A program made the position numbers and the translations under genes. 64,000 nucleotides of DNA from Rugamonas rivuli (GTDB lineage Bacteria; Pseudomonadota; Gammaproteobacteria; Burkholderiales; Burkholderiaceae_D): NCBI RefSeq assembly GCF_009380165.1, contig NZ_WHUF01000008.1, forward strand, positions 186,001-250,000, read 5' to 3'. Each line of letters begins with the position of its first letter. Position 1 is the first letter of the stretch. This document shows, piece by piece, positions 17,142 through 25,474 of this stretch. The notes beneath the pieces were generated by a model. It was not told where the DNA came from. It was given only the letters and a program-made list of their open reading frames with translations, and ran no database searches.

Positions 17142-18056
17142 TTATTTGTGAGGTCTGAGCCGGGGCGAGGCTGCGTCCATCGTCTCCAGGAACCAGTCGC
17201 GCAGGCGGACCACGTCTGCGCGGCTGTCCAGTTCCGGCGCGCAGACAAAATGATAGGCGTCTCCCGCCAGGGTCTGCTCGAAGGGCATGGCCAGCAAGCC
17301 TTCCGCCAGGGCATCCGCCACCAGCACCACACTGACCAGCACCACGCCATTGCCGGCGATGGCGGCCTGTATCGCATGCATGCCGTCTGTGAAGCGCAAG
17401 CCGCTGCCGGTATCGACGCCGGTGATGCCGGCCTGCGCGCACCAGCGTTCCCAGTCGGGCAGCGGCAGCGGCGCGGTGCGGCCGTCGATGTGGATCAGGC
17501 GCGCGCGCCGCAGGTCGCCGGCGCTGCGGATGTGCAGGCCAGGGCTGCACACCGGCGCGTAGCGGTCCGCCGCCAATGGCGTGGCGGCCACGCCGGCGAA
17601 CGGCCCCTTGCCGTAGCGGATGGCGATATCCACCGCTCCTTGCCGCAGCGGGACCACCGCGTCGGACGCGTGCAGGCGCAGATCCAGTTCGGGGAACAGG
17701 GCCTGGATCTGTCCCAGCCGCGGCACCAGCCAGTGGCTCAGGAAGGCGGTGGTCGACGACAGCGTCAGCTGCTGCCCACGCTGGCCGTGGCGCAGATCGT
17801 CCGCGACCCGGAGGATGCCGTCGAAGGCGCTGACCGTGGCTTCGTACAGGCGGCGTCCGTCCGCCGTCAGGCTGACCGAGCGCGGCGTGCGGTCCAGCAC
17901 GCGGACGCCGAGATGGGCTTCGAGTTGGCGTATCTGATGGCTGATGGCCGTCGGCGTCACAAACAACTCGGCGGCCGCAGCCTTGAAGCTGGACAGCCTG
18001 GCCGTCGCTTCAAACGCGCGCAAGGAAGCCAGCGGTGGCAGGCCACGAAAGGTCAT
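17142..18056 (-). CDS. LysR-family regulator, GcvA type
   Basis: A 304-residue LysR regulator beginning MTFRGLPPLASLRAFEA, the common start of GcvA-like members, with the helix-turn-helix at about residues 20-40 (SFKAAAAELFVTPTAISHQI) and the DRTPRSVSLTADG wing. The C-terminal binding domain follows at full length. It is divergent to the PhzF-family gene and their start codons physically overlap (CAT at 18054-18056 against ATG at 18055 or 18058). There is therefore no intergenic promoter region, and each promoter would have to lie inside the other gene. A longer frame to 18239 exists but has no family sequence. Confidence 0.9.
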   Translation of the reverse strand: MTFRGLPPLASLRAFEATARLSSFKAAAAELFVTPTAISHQIRQLEAHLGVRVLDRTPRSVSLTADGRRLYEATVSAFDGILRVADDLRHGQRGQQLTLSSTTAFLSHWLVPRLGQIQALFPELDLRLHASDAVVPLRQGAVDIAIRYGKGPFAGVAATPLAADRYAPVCSPGLHIRSAGDLRRARLIHIDGRTAPLPLPDWERWCAQAGITGVDTGSGLRFTDGMHAIQAAIAGNGVVLVSVVLVADALAEGLLAMPFEQTLAGDAYHFVCAPELDSRADVVRLRDWFLETMDAASPRLRPHK

Positions 18057-18057
18057 G

Positions 18058-18885
18058 ATGAATCCTGGTCCGCTGGCCGTGGTGGAAAACGCGGATGGGC
18101 TGGGCGACGATGTGCTGCGCCGCATAGCCGGCGAGTTCAACCAGGCCGAGACCACCTTCCTGATGCGCAGCGAACGGGCCGACTGGAAGCTGCGCTCCTT
18201 CACAGCCAGCGGGGCGGAGGTGGGCGGGGCCGGCCACAACGCGCTGGGGGCGTGGCTGTGGCTGGGCCATCACGGCGCGCTCGGCCCGCTGGACACCCCG
18301 GCCACCTTCCATCAGGAAATCGGCGGCGAGGTTCTGCCGATCACGCTGGAACGGCGCGATGGCAGGATTTACGGCCGGATGCGGCAGGCGCCGCTCAAGC
18401 TGGGGGCGCCATTGAGTTCGCCGGATGGCCTGGCCGCCGCGCTGGGTGTCGGCATCGATCAGGTGCAGGCCTATCCGCCGCCGCGCGCGGCCGACACCGG
18501 CGCCCCGCATCTGATGGTCAGGCTGCAGGACCGGGCGGCGGTCGATCGGGTCAGGCCGTCGGCGCAACAATTGCTCGCGGTCCTGGGCCCGGCGGGCGCC
18601 GAAGGCTGCTATGTCTACGCTTTCGACGAGGCGGCGCCGGCCACCGCCTATGCGCGCTTTTTCAATCCTACCGTGGGCCTGTGGGAAGACTCCGCCACCG
18701 GCACCGCCGCCGGTCCGCTGACGGCCTATCTCGGCGAGCAAAGCTTGCTGGCGGAGCACCGCAGCCTGGTCATCGAGCAGGGCAGGCAGATGGGCCGCCC
18801 AAGCTTGCTGCATGTGCGGCTGGCGCCCGATGCCGAACTGTCCGGGACCGGCATCGTTGTTTTGCGAGGTGTGCTGAAGATTTAA
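18058..18885 (+). CDS. PhzF-family isomerase, N-terminally short
   Basis: A 275-residue PhzF/diaminopimelate-epimerase-fold protein. The catalytic Glu is Glu31 in AETTF, equivalent to Glu45 of PhzF (SETTF), and GAEVGGAGHNALGAW matches the FTP..ELPFAGHP region. Compared with PhzF, about 14 N-terminal residues forming the first beta-strand (the VDAF..PF.G segment) are missing: the protein begins directly at MNPGPLAVVENADGL. Either the gene is truncated by the divergent LysR gene or uses an unusual upstream start inside it. Substrate unknown. The ATG at 18055 is an equally possible start. Confidence 0.75.
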   Translation: MNPGPLAVVENADGLGDDVLRRIAGEFNQAETTFLMRSERADWKLRSFTASGAEVGGAGHNALGAWLWLGHHGALGPLDTPATFHQEIGGEVLPITLERRDGRIYGRMRQAPLKLGAPLSSPDGLAAALGVGIDQVQAYPPPRAADTGAPHLMVRLQDRAAVDRVRPSAQQLLAVLGPAGAEGCYVYAFDEAAPATAYARFFNPTVGLWEDSATGTAAGPLTAYLGEQSLLAEHRSLVIEQGRQMGRPSLLHVRLAPDAELSGTGIVVLRGVLKI

Positions 18886-18889
18886 GCAG

Positions 18890-18917
18890 GCAAGCGGCTC
18901 TCCACCCTGCCGCTTGC
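18890..18917 (+). terminator. Hairpin after the PhzF gene
   Basis: A perfect 9-bp stem GCAAGCGGC/GCCGCTTGC with a 10-base loop follows the PhzF stop by 5 bases. The T run is lacking, and the right arm abuts the -35 box of the next gene. Confidence 0.5.
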
Positions 18918-18960
18918 TTGACGCTGGACCGGCTTGCGCTTATATTAATGACTTATAAGT
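18918..18960 (+). promoter_or_regulatory. Sigma-70 promoter and TetR operator
   Basis: TTGACG (18918-18923) and TATATT (18941-18946) are separated by exactly 17 bases. A perfect 10-base palindrome ACTTATAAGT (18951-18960), with a further AAGT repeat, covers the expected transcription start. The TetR gene begins 8-20 bases later, so autorepression through this palindrome is the simple reading. Confidence 0.75.
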
Positions 18961-18980
18961 AAGTTAAATTGAGTACACCC

Positions 18981-19625
18981 ATGCAAGCCCCTCAAGATAC
19001 CAAGCCACGCTGGGAGCGGCGCAAGGATGCGCGGCCGCAGGAATTGCTGGCGGCGGCGCTGGACCAGTTCGTCGAGCGCGGCTATGCCGCCACGCGCCTG
19101 GAAGATGTGGCCAGGCGCGCCGGCGTGTCCAAGGGCACGCTGTACCTGTATTTCGCCAACAAGGAAGAACTGTTCAAGGCCGTGGTGCGCGAGAACATCG
19201 TGCACGCCATCGGCGAGGCCGAGCAGGACGCGGCCGTATTCGACGGCCCCAGCTCCGTGCTGCTGCGCGCCATCCTGATGAAGTGGTGGGACCAGATCTG
19301 CGCCACCCAGCTGGCCGGCATCACCAAGCTGATGCTCGCCGAAGGCAACAATTTCCCGGAGTTGGCGCAGTTTTACAACGAGGAAGTAGTCGCGCGCGGC
19401 AACGGCCTGATCGCCAGCGTGCTGGTGCGCGGCATCGGGCGCGGCGAGTTCCGCCCGGTCGATCCGGCCGTGATGACCCAGGTGCTGGTGGCCCCGGTGC
19501 TGATGCTGATGATGTGGACCCACTCCTTCATGCCGACCTGCGAGATGCCGCCCATCGACCCGCACACCTTCATGGATACGCTGATCGGCGTCACCCTGAG
19601 CGGCCTGGAAGTGGCCCAGCCGTGA
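18981..19625 (+). CDS. TetR/AcrR-family transcriptional regulator
   Basis: A 214-residue TetR regulator. The N-terminal helix-turn-helix is complete (residues about 17-60, LAAALDQFVERGYAATRLED then GVSKGTLYLYFANKEEL). The C-terminal ligand domain is of the AcrR-like type with EEVVARGN. A TTG at 18969 would add 4 residues; neither start has a strong ribosome site. TetR repressors with an ACTTATAAGT-type operator often control RND efflux pumps, but no pump gene is adjacent here, so the target is elsewhere or only itself. Confidence 0.92.
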   Translation: MQAPQDTKPRWERRKDARPQELLAAALDQFVERGYAATRLEDVARRAGVSKGTLYLYFANKEELFKAVVRENIVHAIGEAEQDAAVFDGPSSVLLRAILMKWWDQICATQLAGITKLMLAEGNNFPELAQFYNEEVVARGNGLIASVLVRGIGRGEFRPVDPAVMTQVLVAPVLMLMMWTHSFMPTCEMPPIDPHTFMDTLIGVTLSGLEVAQP

Positions 19626-19764
19626 GCCGCCGGCCGCGCCGTTTGCGTCAAACTTGCCAATTTGGTAGGTTCATCCCCCTTAAACTGCAGACTGTCGCAA
19701 TTTCCCGCGAACCCGCCGTCATATCGTTAATATGTGCCTCGATGCCAGTTCAACGATAAAATGA

Positions 19765-19780
19765 CGGATTATTTAATCCG
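19765..19780. repeat. Inverted repeat in the pcm leader
   Basis: CGGATTA and TAATCCG flank two bases, 14 bases before the methyltransferase start. It could be an operator or a leader hairpin that affects translation. Confidence 0.35.
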
Positions 19781-19794
19781 ACCAGAGTCATAAG

Positions 19795-20448
19795 ATGAAT
19801 ATCGAACAAGCCCGCTTCAACATGATCGAACAGCAAATCCGCCCTTGGGACGTCCTGGACACGAGTGTGCTGGATCTGCTGATGGTGGTGAAACGTGAGA
19901 ATTTCGTGCCGGCCGTGCACAAAGCGCTGGCGTTTGCGGATACCGAAATCCCGCTGCCGGGTGGCGTTTCCATGCTGAACCCGAAGGTGGAAGCCCGTCT
20001 GCTGCAAGACGTCAACGTCAAGAAGCATGAGAGCGTGCTGGAAATCGGCGTCGGCTCCGGCTATCTGGCGGCGCTGCTGGCGCACAAGGGCCGTCACGTG
20101 ACGGCGGTGGAAGTGTCGGCGGAGCTGAAAGCGCTGGCCGAAAAGAATTTGGCCGACAACGGCGTCACCAACGTGACCGTGGAACTGGGCAATGGCGCCC
20201 AGGGCTGGAGCAACGGTGCGCCGTTCGACGTGATCGTGGTGACGGGTTCGCTGCCGGAACTGCCGCCGGCGCTGTTGCAACAATTGAAAGTGGGCGGCCG
20301 TCTGGCGGTCATCATCGGCCAGTCGCCGGCGATGAAGGCGCAGCTGGTCACCCGCACCGGCGAAGCCGGCTACGACACGCGCACCTTGTTCGAGACCGAC
20401 GTCAAGCCGCTGTCCTCGGCCGTGCAGCCGTCGCAGTTCAAGTTTTAA
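19795..20448 (+). CDS. Protein-L-isoaspartate O-methyltransferase family protein
   Basis: A 217-residue SAM-dependent methyltransferase of the Pcm type, with the start MNIEQARFNMIEQQIRPWDV, the SAM-binding motif LEIGVGSGYLAALLA and the following acidic VTAVEVS. In the classical enzyme it repairs isoaspartyl residues in aged proteins. The gene leads a three-gene set with a rhodanese and a TolC protein; this order is common in Burkholderiales and suggests the product may serve an unrelated, envelope-linked role. Substrate specificity cannot be read from the sequence. Confidence 0.85.
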   Translation: MNIEQARFNMIEQQIRPWDVLDTSVLDLLMVVKRENFVPAVHKALAFADTEIPLPGGVSMLNPKVEARLLQDVNVKKHESVLEIGVGSGYLAALLAHKGRHVTAVEVSAELKALAEKNLADNGVTNVTVELGNGAQGWSNGAPFDVIVVTGSLPELPPALLQQLKVGGRLAVIIGQSPAMKAQLVTRTGEAGYDTRTLFETDVKPLSSAVQPSQFKF

Positions 20449-20463
20449 GCGAGGCGGACCAGC

Positions 20464-20787
20464 ATGCAGCAGATCACCGCTCTGGAACTGGCCGACTGGC
20501 TGGCGGACGATGCACGGCCCAGCCCGATGTTGCTGGACGTGCGGGAAAACTGGGAATTCGAGACCTGCCGTATCGAGGGCTCGGTGCAGATCCCGATGAA
20601 TACCATACCGGCGCGCATCGACGACCTGGATGAGGATGCGGCCATCGTCTGCATCTGCCACCACGGCGCGCGCAGCCTGCAGGTGGCGGCCTTCCTGGAG
20701 CGTAATGGCTTCGGCAAGATGGTCAACCTGACCGGCGGCATCCACGCCTGGGCGCTGCAAGTCGACAGCACGATGGCCAAGTATTAA
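20464..20787 (+). CDS. Single-domain rhodanese-like protein
   Basis: A 107-residue rhodanese. The substrate loop carries the active Cys in CHHGARS, and LLDVRENWEFETCRIEGS is the usual first half. It probably carries persulfide sulfur or acts as a thiosulfate sulfurtransferase in the cytoplasm. It begins 15 bases after the Pcm-like gene and is followed by the tolC-type gene, with GAGGCGGA as ribosome site. Confidence 0.9.
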   Translation: MQQITALELADWLADDARPSPMLLDVRENWEFETCRIEGSVQIPMNTIPARIDDLDEDAAIVCICHHGARSLQVAAFLERNGFGKMVNLTGGIHAWALQVDSTMAKY

Positions 20788-20874
20788 GTGCCGCGGCGCT
20801 AGAAACGAGCGCGGCGCTAAGGTAGTGTGTTTTTGATTTGATCAACTTTTTTGATGACTCCAACGGAGAATGCA

Positions 20875-22197
20875 ATGCAGAGACCCCTTATCGCCGTGCT
20901 GATCACCAGCGCCTTCTTGACGCTCAACGCACAGGCGGCCGACCTGATCCAGGTATATCAGCAAGCGCTGGCCAACGACGCCACGTACGCCAGCGCCCGC
21001 TCGTCGCTGGCCGCCGGTCAGGAACGGATTACCCAGGGGCGCTCCGGCCTGCTGCCTACCATTGCCGCCAGCGGCAGCAATACCCGCAATAGCGGCGACC
21101 AGAGCACGTATAGCTCCCTGCTCGGCGCCTACTTGCCGAAGAACGATGCCGACAACCACGTCAATTCCTACTCGGTGCAACTGACGCAGCCGCTGTTCAA
21201 CTGGGCCAGCTGGCAGACTTACCAGCAGAGCAAGCTGGCGCAGGCCACCGCCGAAGCCACCTTCGCCCAGGCCCAGCAAGACCTGATCACCCGCGTGGCG
21301 CAAGCCTATTTCGACGTGCTGACGGCGCAGGACAACCTGACCTCGACCCAGGCGCAGAAAGTGGCGACCACCGAACAGCTGGCTTCGGCCAAGCGCAACT
21401 TCGAAGTCGGCACCCAGACCATCACCGACACCCACGAAGCCCAGGCCGCATACGACCTGGTGGTGGCGCAGGAATTCGCCGCGATTAACGATCTGGACAA
21501 CAAACGCACCGCGCTGCAAGTGATCGTCGGCCAGGCGCCGGGCGCGCTGGCGCCGCTGCGCACCGGCGTGACGATCAACGCGCCGTCGCCAGCCGCCGTC
21601 GAGCCGTGGGTCAACTCGGCCGAGAGCCAGAACTACGCCGTGGTCGCCGCCAAGCTGAACGTGGAAATCGCCAAGCGTGAAATCGAACGCAACCGCGCCA
21701 ACCATATGCCGACCGCCAACCTGACCGCGTCCACCTCGCATCAGACGACCACCGCCCTCCAGCGCAGCAACAACAATGCTATAGGCGTCAGCTGGAATAT
21801 TCCGATCTTCAACGGCTTCGCCGTCACCAGCAAGGTGCGCGAAACCATCGCCCTGGAAGACAAGGCCCGCAACGACCTGGAAGCGACCAAGCGCGCCGCC
21901 TCGCAGAACGCCCGTTCGGCCTACCTGGGCATGAACAGCGGCCTGGCGCAGGTCAAGGCGCTGGAAGCGGCCGAGGTGTCGAGCAAGTCCTCGCTGGATT
22001 CGAACAAGCTGGGCTACCAGGTTGGCGTGCGTATCAACATCGACGTGCTGAATGCCCAGAAGCTGTTGTATTCGACCCAGAAAGACCTGTCGAAAGCGCG
22101 CTACGACACCATCATGAACGGCCTGCGCCTGAAGTCGGCAGCCGGTTCGCTGAAGGAAGAAGACCTGGCGCCGATCAACGCGCTGCTGGTGCACTGA
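20875..22197 (+). CDS. tolC: TolC-family outer membrane channel
   Basis: A 440-residue outer membrane efflux protein with a signal peptide (LNAQA-ADLIQVYQQALAND) and the two-fold repeated coiled-coil/beta pattern of TolC (FQAQQDLITRVAQAYFDVL in one half and ARSAYLGMNSGLAQVKAL in the other). It would form the trimeric exit duct for type I secretion and tripartite pumps. I start at the ATG at 20875 behind ACGGAGA; the frame opens at 20851. A strong terminator follows. Confidence 0.93.
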   Translation: MQRPLIAVLITSAFLTLNAQAADLIQVYQQALANDATYASARSSLAAGQERITQGRSGLLPTIAASGSNTRNSGDQSTYSSLLGAYLPKNDADNHVNSYSVQLTQPLFNWASWQTYQQSKLAQATAEATFAQAQQDLITRVAQAYFDVLTAQDNLTSTQAQKVATTEQLASAKRNFEVGTQTITDTHEAQAAYDLVVAQEFAAINDLDNKRTALQVIVGQAPGALAPLRTGVTINAPSPAAVEPWVNSAESQNYAVVAAKLNVEIAKREIERNRANHMPTANLTASTSHQTTTALQRSNNNAIGVSWNIPIFNGFAVTSKVRETIALEDKARNDLEATKRAASQNARSAYLGMNSGLAQVKALEAAEVSSKSSLDSNKLGYQVGVRINIDVLNAQKLLYSTQKDLSKARYDTIMNGLRLKSAAGSLKEEDLAPINALLVH

Positions 22198-22216
22198 TCC
22201 GGCAAGCCATCACAAG

Positions 22217-22242
22217 ACGCCGGCTGGTCCGGCGTTTTTTTT
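22217..22242 (+). terminator. Rho-independent terminator of tolC
   Basis: A perfect 7-bp stem ACGCCGG/CCGGCGT with a 5-base loop is followed directly by eight T. Confidence 0.9.
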
Positions 22243-22352
22243 CGCCTGGATTATTCGTGAGAATTGTATAGTCATAGCAAATTCCATGGATTTATTCATT
22301 TCCTTCGCTGGGTGATACTGCTTGCACACCAACCCACCGAAGGAGCAGGACC

Positions 22353-23087
22353 ATGAAACAAGTTGCCATCGTCACCGGCGCATCGCGCGGCATCGGCGCC
22401 GCCATCGCCCGCCGCCTGGCCCGGGACGGCTATGCCGTGGTCGTCAACTATGCGGGCAACGCCGCCGAGGCCGACAAGGTGGTCGCCGCCATCGAGCAGG
22501 CCGGCGGCAGTGCCGTCGCCATCCAGGCCGACGTGGCCGACTCCGCCGCCGTGCGACGCCTGTTCGACGCCGCCATCGCCAAGCTGGGCCGGGTCGACGT
22601 GCTGGTCAACAGCGCCGGCATCATGCCGCCGGCCTTGCCGCAGCTGGCCGACACCGACGACGACACCTTCGACCGCCTGGTGGCGGTCAATCTCAAAGGC
22701 AGCTTCAACACCATGCGCGAAGCGGCGGCCCGCCTGCAGCGCGGCGGCCGCATCGTCAATTTTTCAAGCAGTGTGATCGGCCTGGCGCTGCCCGGCTACG
22801 CGGTGTACGCCGCCATCAAGGGCGCGATCGAGGTGATGACCAACATCCTGGCCAAGGAATTGCGCGGCAAGCAGATCACGGTCAACGCCGTCGCGCCCGG
22901 CCCGACCGCCACCGCGCTGTTCCTGGACGGGAAAACGCCGGAGGCCATCGACCGCCTGGCCAGGATGGCGCCGCTGGAACGGCTGGGCCAGCCGGACGAT
23001 ATCGCCGGCGCGGTTGCCTTCCTGGCCGGCGGCGACGGCGGCTGGGTCAACGGCCAGACGCTGCGCGCCAACGGCGGCCTGGTGTAA
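22353..23087 (+). CDS. SDR-family NAD(P)-dependent oxidoreductase
   Basis: A 244-residue classical short-chain dehydrogenase. The cofactor motif is TGASRGIG (residues 8-15), the structural motif is NSAG, and the catalytic Ser, Tyr and Lys are in FSSSVIG and YAAIK. The C-terminal WVNGQTLRANGGLV closes the fold as in FabG-like reductases. An Ala-to-Ser at the usual NNAG position is minor. The substrate is unknown and no functionally linked neighbour is present. Confidence 0.92.
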   Translation: MKQVAIVTGASRGIGAAIARRLARDGYAVVVNYAGNAAEADKVVAAIEQAGGSAVAIQADVADSAAVRRLFDAAIAKLGRVDVLVNSAGIMPPALPQLADTDDDTFDRLVAVNLKGSFNTMREAAARLQRGGRIVNFSSSVIGLALPGYAVYAAIKGAIEVMTNILAKELRGKQITVNAVAPGPTATALFLDGKTPEAIDRLARMAPLERLGQPDDIAGAVAFLAGGDGGWVNGQTLRANGGLV

Positions 23088-23111
23088 CAGCGCGGATCGG
23101 CCGTGGCCGGC

Positions 23112-23519
23112 TTACAGGCCGGCGCCCTGGCCGTCGAAGCTGCGTTCGATCAGCTCGATCTTGTAGCCGTCCGGATCGGTGACGAAGGCGATCACCGTCG
23201 AGCCGCCCTTGACCGGGCCCGGCTCGCGCGTGACGGCGCCGCCGTTGGCCTTGACCGCCGTGCAGGCGCTGACGATGTCGTCGGCGGAAATGGCGATGTG
23301 GCCGTAGGCGGTGCCCAGCTCGTAGCTGGTCTGGCCGTAGTTGTAGGTCAGCTCCAGCTCGGCGTGCTCCGGGTTGGAGCCGTAGCCGAGGAAGGCCAGC
23401 GTGTACTGGTACTCGGGATTGTCGCTGGTGCGCAGCAGCTTCATGCCGAGTACCTTGGTGTAGAAATCGATCGAGCGCTGGAGGTCGCCGACCCGCAGCA
23501 TGGTGTGCAGAATACGCAT
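23112..23519 (-). CDS. gloA: Lactoylglutathione lyase (glyoxalase I)
   Basis: Glyoxalase I converts the methylglyoxal-glutathione hemithioacetal to S-lactoylglutathione. The 135-residue sequence opens with MRILHTMLRVGDLQRSIDFY and has the metal ligands His5, a Glu in HAELELTYN, His74 in GHIAIS and Glu122 in GYKIELIE, the pattern of the nickel-type short enzyme. It lies downstream of the truncated osmC gene in the same direction, 34 bases away. Confidence 0.96.
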   Translation of the reverse strand: MRILHTMLRVGDLQRSIDFYTKVLGMKLLRTSDNPEYQYTLAFLGYGSNPEHAELELTYNYGQTSYELGTAYGHIAISADDIVSACTAVKANGGAVTREPGPVKGGSTVIAFVTDPDGYKIELIERSFDGQGAGL

Positions 23520-23553
23520 CGTGGTCTTTCGTGGGAACGGATAAACCAGGATT

Positions 23554-23856
23554 CTATGCGTTTTGCCGCAACCCTGCCCAGCTCTCCAGCCGCGTCTCCA
23601 GCGTGACGGTGGCCGTGGTGCTGAGGTTTTGCGCCGTCAGGCCGGCCTCGGCCAGGATGCCGGACAGCGCCATCGTGAAGCAGCCCGCGTGCGCGGCGCC
23701 GATCAGCTCTTCCGGATTGGTGCCGGGGCCGTCTTCAAGGCGCGAGTGAAAGCCGTACTCGACCCCGTCGAGCACGCCGCTTTGCGTGGATATCCTGCCG
23801 CCGCCGTCTTTCAGACCGCCGCTCCATACTGCCGAACCTGTGTGTTTGCTGCTCAT
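23554..23856 (-). pseudogene. osmC: Truncated OsmC-family peroxiredoxin
   Basis: The 100-residue product matches the first two thirds of OsmC: GSAVWSGGLKDGGGRISTQS, then NPEELIGAAHAGCFTMALS with the first catalytic Cys, then TATVTLE. A normal family member continues about 40 more residues with the second Cys in a GCPVS motif. Here the frame ends in LESWAGLRQNA and a stop, and only 34 bases separate it from gloA, so the rest is deleted rather than frameshifted. The peroxidase function, which needs both Cys, is probably lost. The start ATG at 23856 has AAGGAG 8 bases upstream. Confidence 0.75.
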
Positions 23857-23868
23857 GATGGTCACTCC

Positions 23869-23979
23869 TTATTGGCTTGCGGTTGCATGAGCCGTGCTGG
23901 CCGGCAGCACGGGATAGGTCTGGGTCCATGCCGCTGGCGTGGCCAGCAGGGTGGCAATGGCCGCTTGCATGGATTTCAT
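23869..23979 (-). CDS. Possible 36-residue small protein
   Basis: A short frame between the 83-residue protein and the truncated osmC. The product is hydrophobic at first (MQAAIATLLATPAAW) and then polar. Its stop codon abuts the osmC ribosome site (TAAGGAG), which would allow coupling, but its own start has no ribosome site. It could be non-coding. Confidence 0.25.
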   Translation of the reverse strand: MKSMQAAIATLLATPAAWTQTYPVLPASTAHATASQ

Positions 23980-23990
23980 GAGGACGCCGG

Positions 23991-24242
23991 TCAGTCGCGT
24001 TTGCTGCCGGGTTGCGGCTGGGCGGTGGCGGGCGTGGGGCCGGGGGCGCGGGTTTTTTCCACGCCGGGCTGGTTGTGCAGGTCGGTGTCGACCAGGCCGC
24101 GTTCGATGTCGCTGGCGGCCTGCTTCATGACGTTGCGCGGCTTGGCATCCTGGGCATCGGGCGCTTCATCGCGCTCGTGCGGCAAGCGCTTGACGCCGTC
24201 GTTCTCCACCTTGGCGTCCGTATTGACGTGCGCGTCTTTCAT
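23991..24242 (-). CDS. Small hydrophilic conserved-looking protein
   Basis: An 83-residue very polar protein (VKRLPHERDEAPDAQDAKP, then GLVDTDLHNQPG) with no hydrophobic core, likely disordered. I recall similar short proteins in Massilia and Duganella genomes, without known function. It begins near the osmC-gloA group on the same strand. Confidence 0.6.
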   Translation of the reverse strand: MKDAHVNTDAKVENDGVKRLPHERDEAPDAQDAKPRNVMKQAASDIERGLVDTDLHNQPGVEKTRAPGPTPATAQPQPGSKRD

Positions 24243-24386
24243 GGCGTCCTCCCGATGCTGTGGTCGAAAGCCATCTTAACCAGTTGTTTTTTCCTCGGTC
24301 GCCACATTGAATTCCGACAACTATCAACTGAAGTCGTTTATCATTTCTACACTTTTTTCCACGCCTTAAACGATCAGGAAGTTTGC

Positions 24387-25469
24387 ATGAGCACTGCTGT
24401 GAATCTGGAACACGACGCCCACGCGGCGCCGGCCAATTGCCCCAACTGCGAGGCGGTGGTCAGCGGCCACTATTGCTCGAACTGCGGCCAGGAAGCCATC
24501 CTGCACCACGCCAGCACGCGCGAGTTCCTGCACGAGTTCGTCGGCCATTACGTGGCGCTGGAAGGCAAGCTGTGGGGCACGGTGATGCGCCTGCTGTTCC
24601 GCCCCGGCGCGCTGACGCTGGAATACATCCGCGGCCGCCGCGTGCGCTTCGTGCAGCCGCTGCGCCTGTACCTCACGCTGAGTTTGCTGTTCTTCGCGAT
24701 CATGAAGTTCACCGGCGGTTTCGATCCGGGCTCGGACGAGAGCAAGCCGGAAACCGTGGTGGCGACGAAGGCGGCGGATGCTGCGCGCCAGGCCGCCAAG
24801 GTGCAGTCGTCGGCGGTCGAGAAGTTCAAGCCGCTGACGCCGGAAGAGCAACGCGGCAAGGCCGCCGCCGAAGAGGCGATCGACGACATGCAGAAGGACT
24901 TCAAGCTGGAAGAGTCCAGCGCCACCCCCGCCGGCGCCCTCAGCAAGGCCAAGAGCAAGATCAAAAGCAAGAGCGAAAAAGATTTCAATCTCCGCGTGAT
25001 GGACCCGGACAGCGATTTCCTGGACCGCTGGCCGACGCTCAAGCATAAATGGCAGGCCTTCGAAGACCTGCCCAACGGCGAAAAGAGCAAGGTCTTCACC
25101 GAAGGCTTCTACCACTACGCGCCGTACGCGATCTTCTGCCTGATGCCGGTGTTCGCGCTGTTCCTCAAGGTGCTCTACCTGGGCTCGGGCAAGCGCTTCG
25201 GCGAGCACCTGCTGTTCGCGCTGCACACCAACGCCTTCGCCTTCTTCATCTACAGCGTGATCCTGCTGGTGCCTTCCGCCTTGGCCGGTTTCGTGCTGTG
25301 GTGCTGGCTGCTGGGCTACCTGCCGTGGGCGATGCGGCGCGTGTACGGCGGCAGCCGCTGGGGCGTGTTCTTCCGCTGGGGTACGCTGATGACCTTCTAC
25401 TCGATGGCGGTCGGCCTGGCGATCCTGCTGTCGATGCTGGGCGGGATCATGAGCGTCGGCGCCCACTGA
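24387..25469 (+). CDS. DUF3667-family membrane protein with N-terminal zinc ribbon
   Basis: A 360-residue integral membrane protein. The N-terminus holds two Cys pairs (CPNCEAVVSGHYCSNCGQEA), a zinc-ribbon-like module. One hydrophobic segment follows near residue 95-110 (LYLTLSLLFFAIM), then a long polar, Lys/Glu-rich loop of about 120 residues, and three to four membrane segments in the last 120 residues. This is the DUF3667 layout; its function is not known. The start is the ATG at 24387; the open frame begins much earlier but lacks any family sequence. The gene precedes the nadK promoter. Confidence 0.8.
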   Translation: MSTAVNLEHDAHAAPANCPNCEAVVSGHYCSNCGQEAILHHASTREFLHEFVGHYVALEGKLWGTVMRLLFRPGALTLEYIRGRRVRFVQPLRLYLTLSLLFFAIMKFTGGFDPGSDESKPETVVATKAADAARQAAKVQSSAVEKFKPLTPEEQRGKAAAEEAIDDMQKDFKLEESSATPAGALSKAKSKIKSKSEKDFNLRVMDPDSDFLDRWPTLKHKWQAFEDLPNGEKSKVFTEGFYHYAPYAIFCLMPVFALFLKVLYLGSGKRFGEHLLFALHTNAFAFFIYSVILLVPSALAGFVLWCWLLGYLPWAMRRVYGGSRWGVFFRWGTLMTFYSMAVGLAILLSMLGGIMSVGAH

Positions 25470-25474
25470 GGTCC

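Noticed and set aside
17148..18962. 604-codon open frame across the LysR gene and into the PhzF region on the plus strand
   Set aside because: It is antisense to LysR and out of frame with PhzF; product is low-complexity.
24012..24386. N-terminal extension of the DUF3667 protein
   Set aside because: Low-complexity sequence, antisense to the 83-residue protein; the zinc ribbon begins just after the ATG at 24387.
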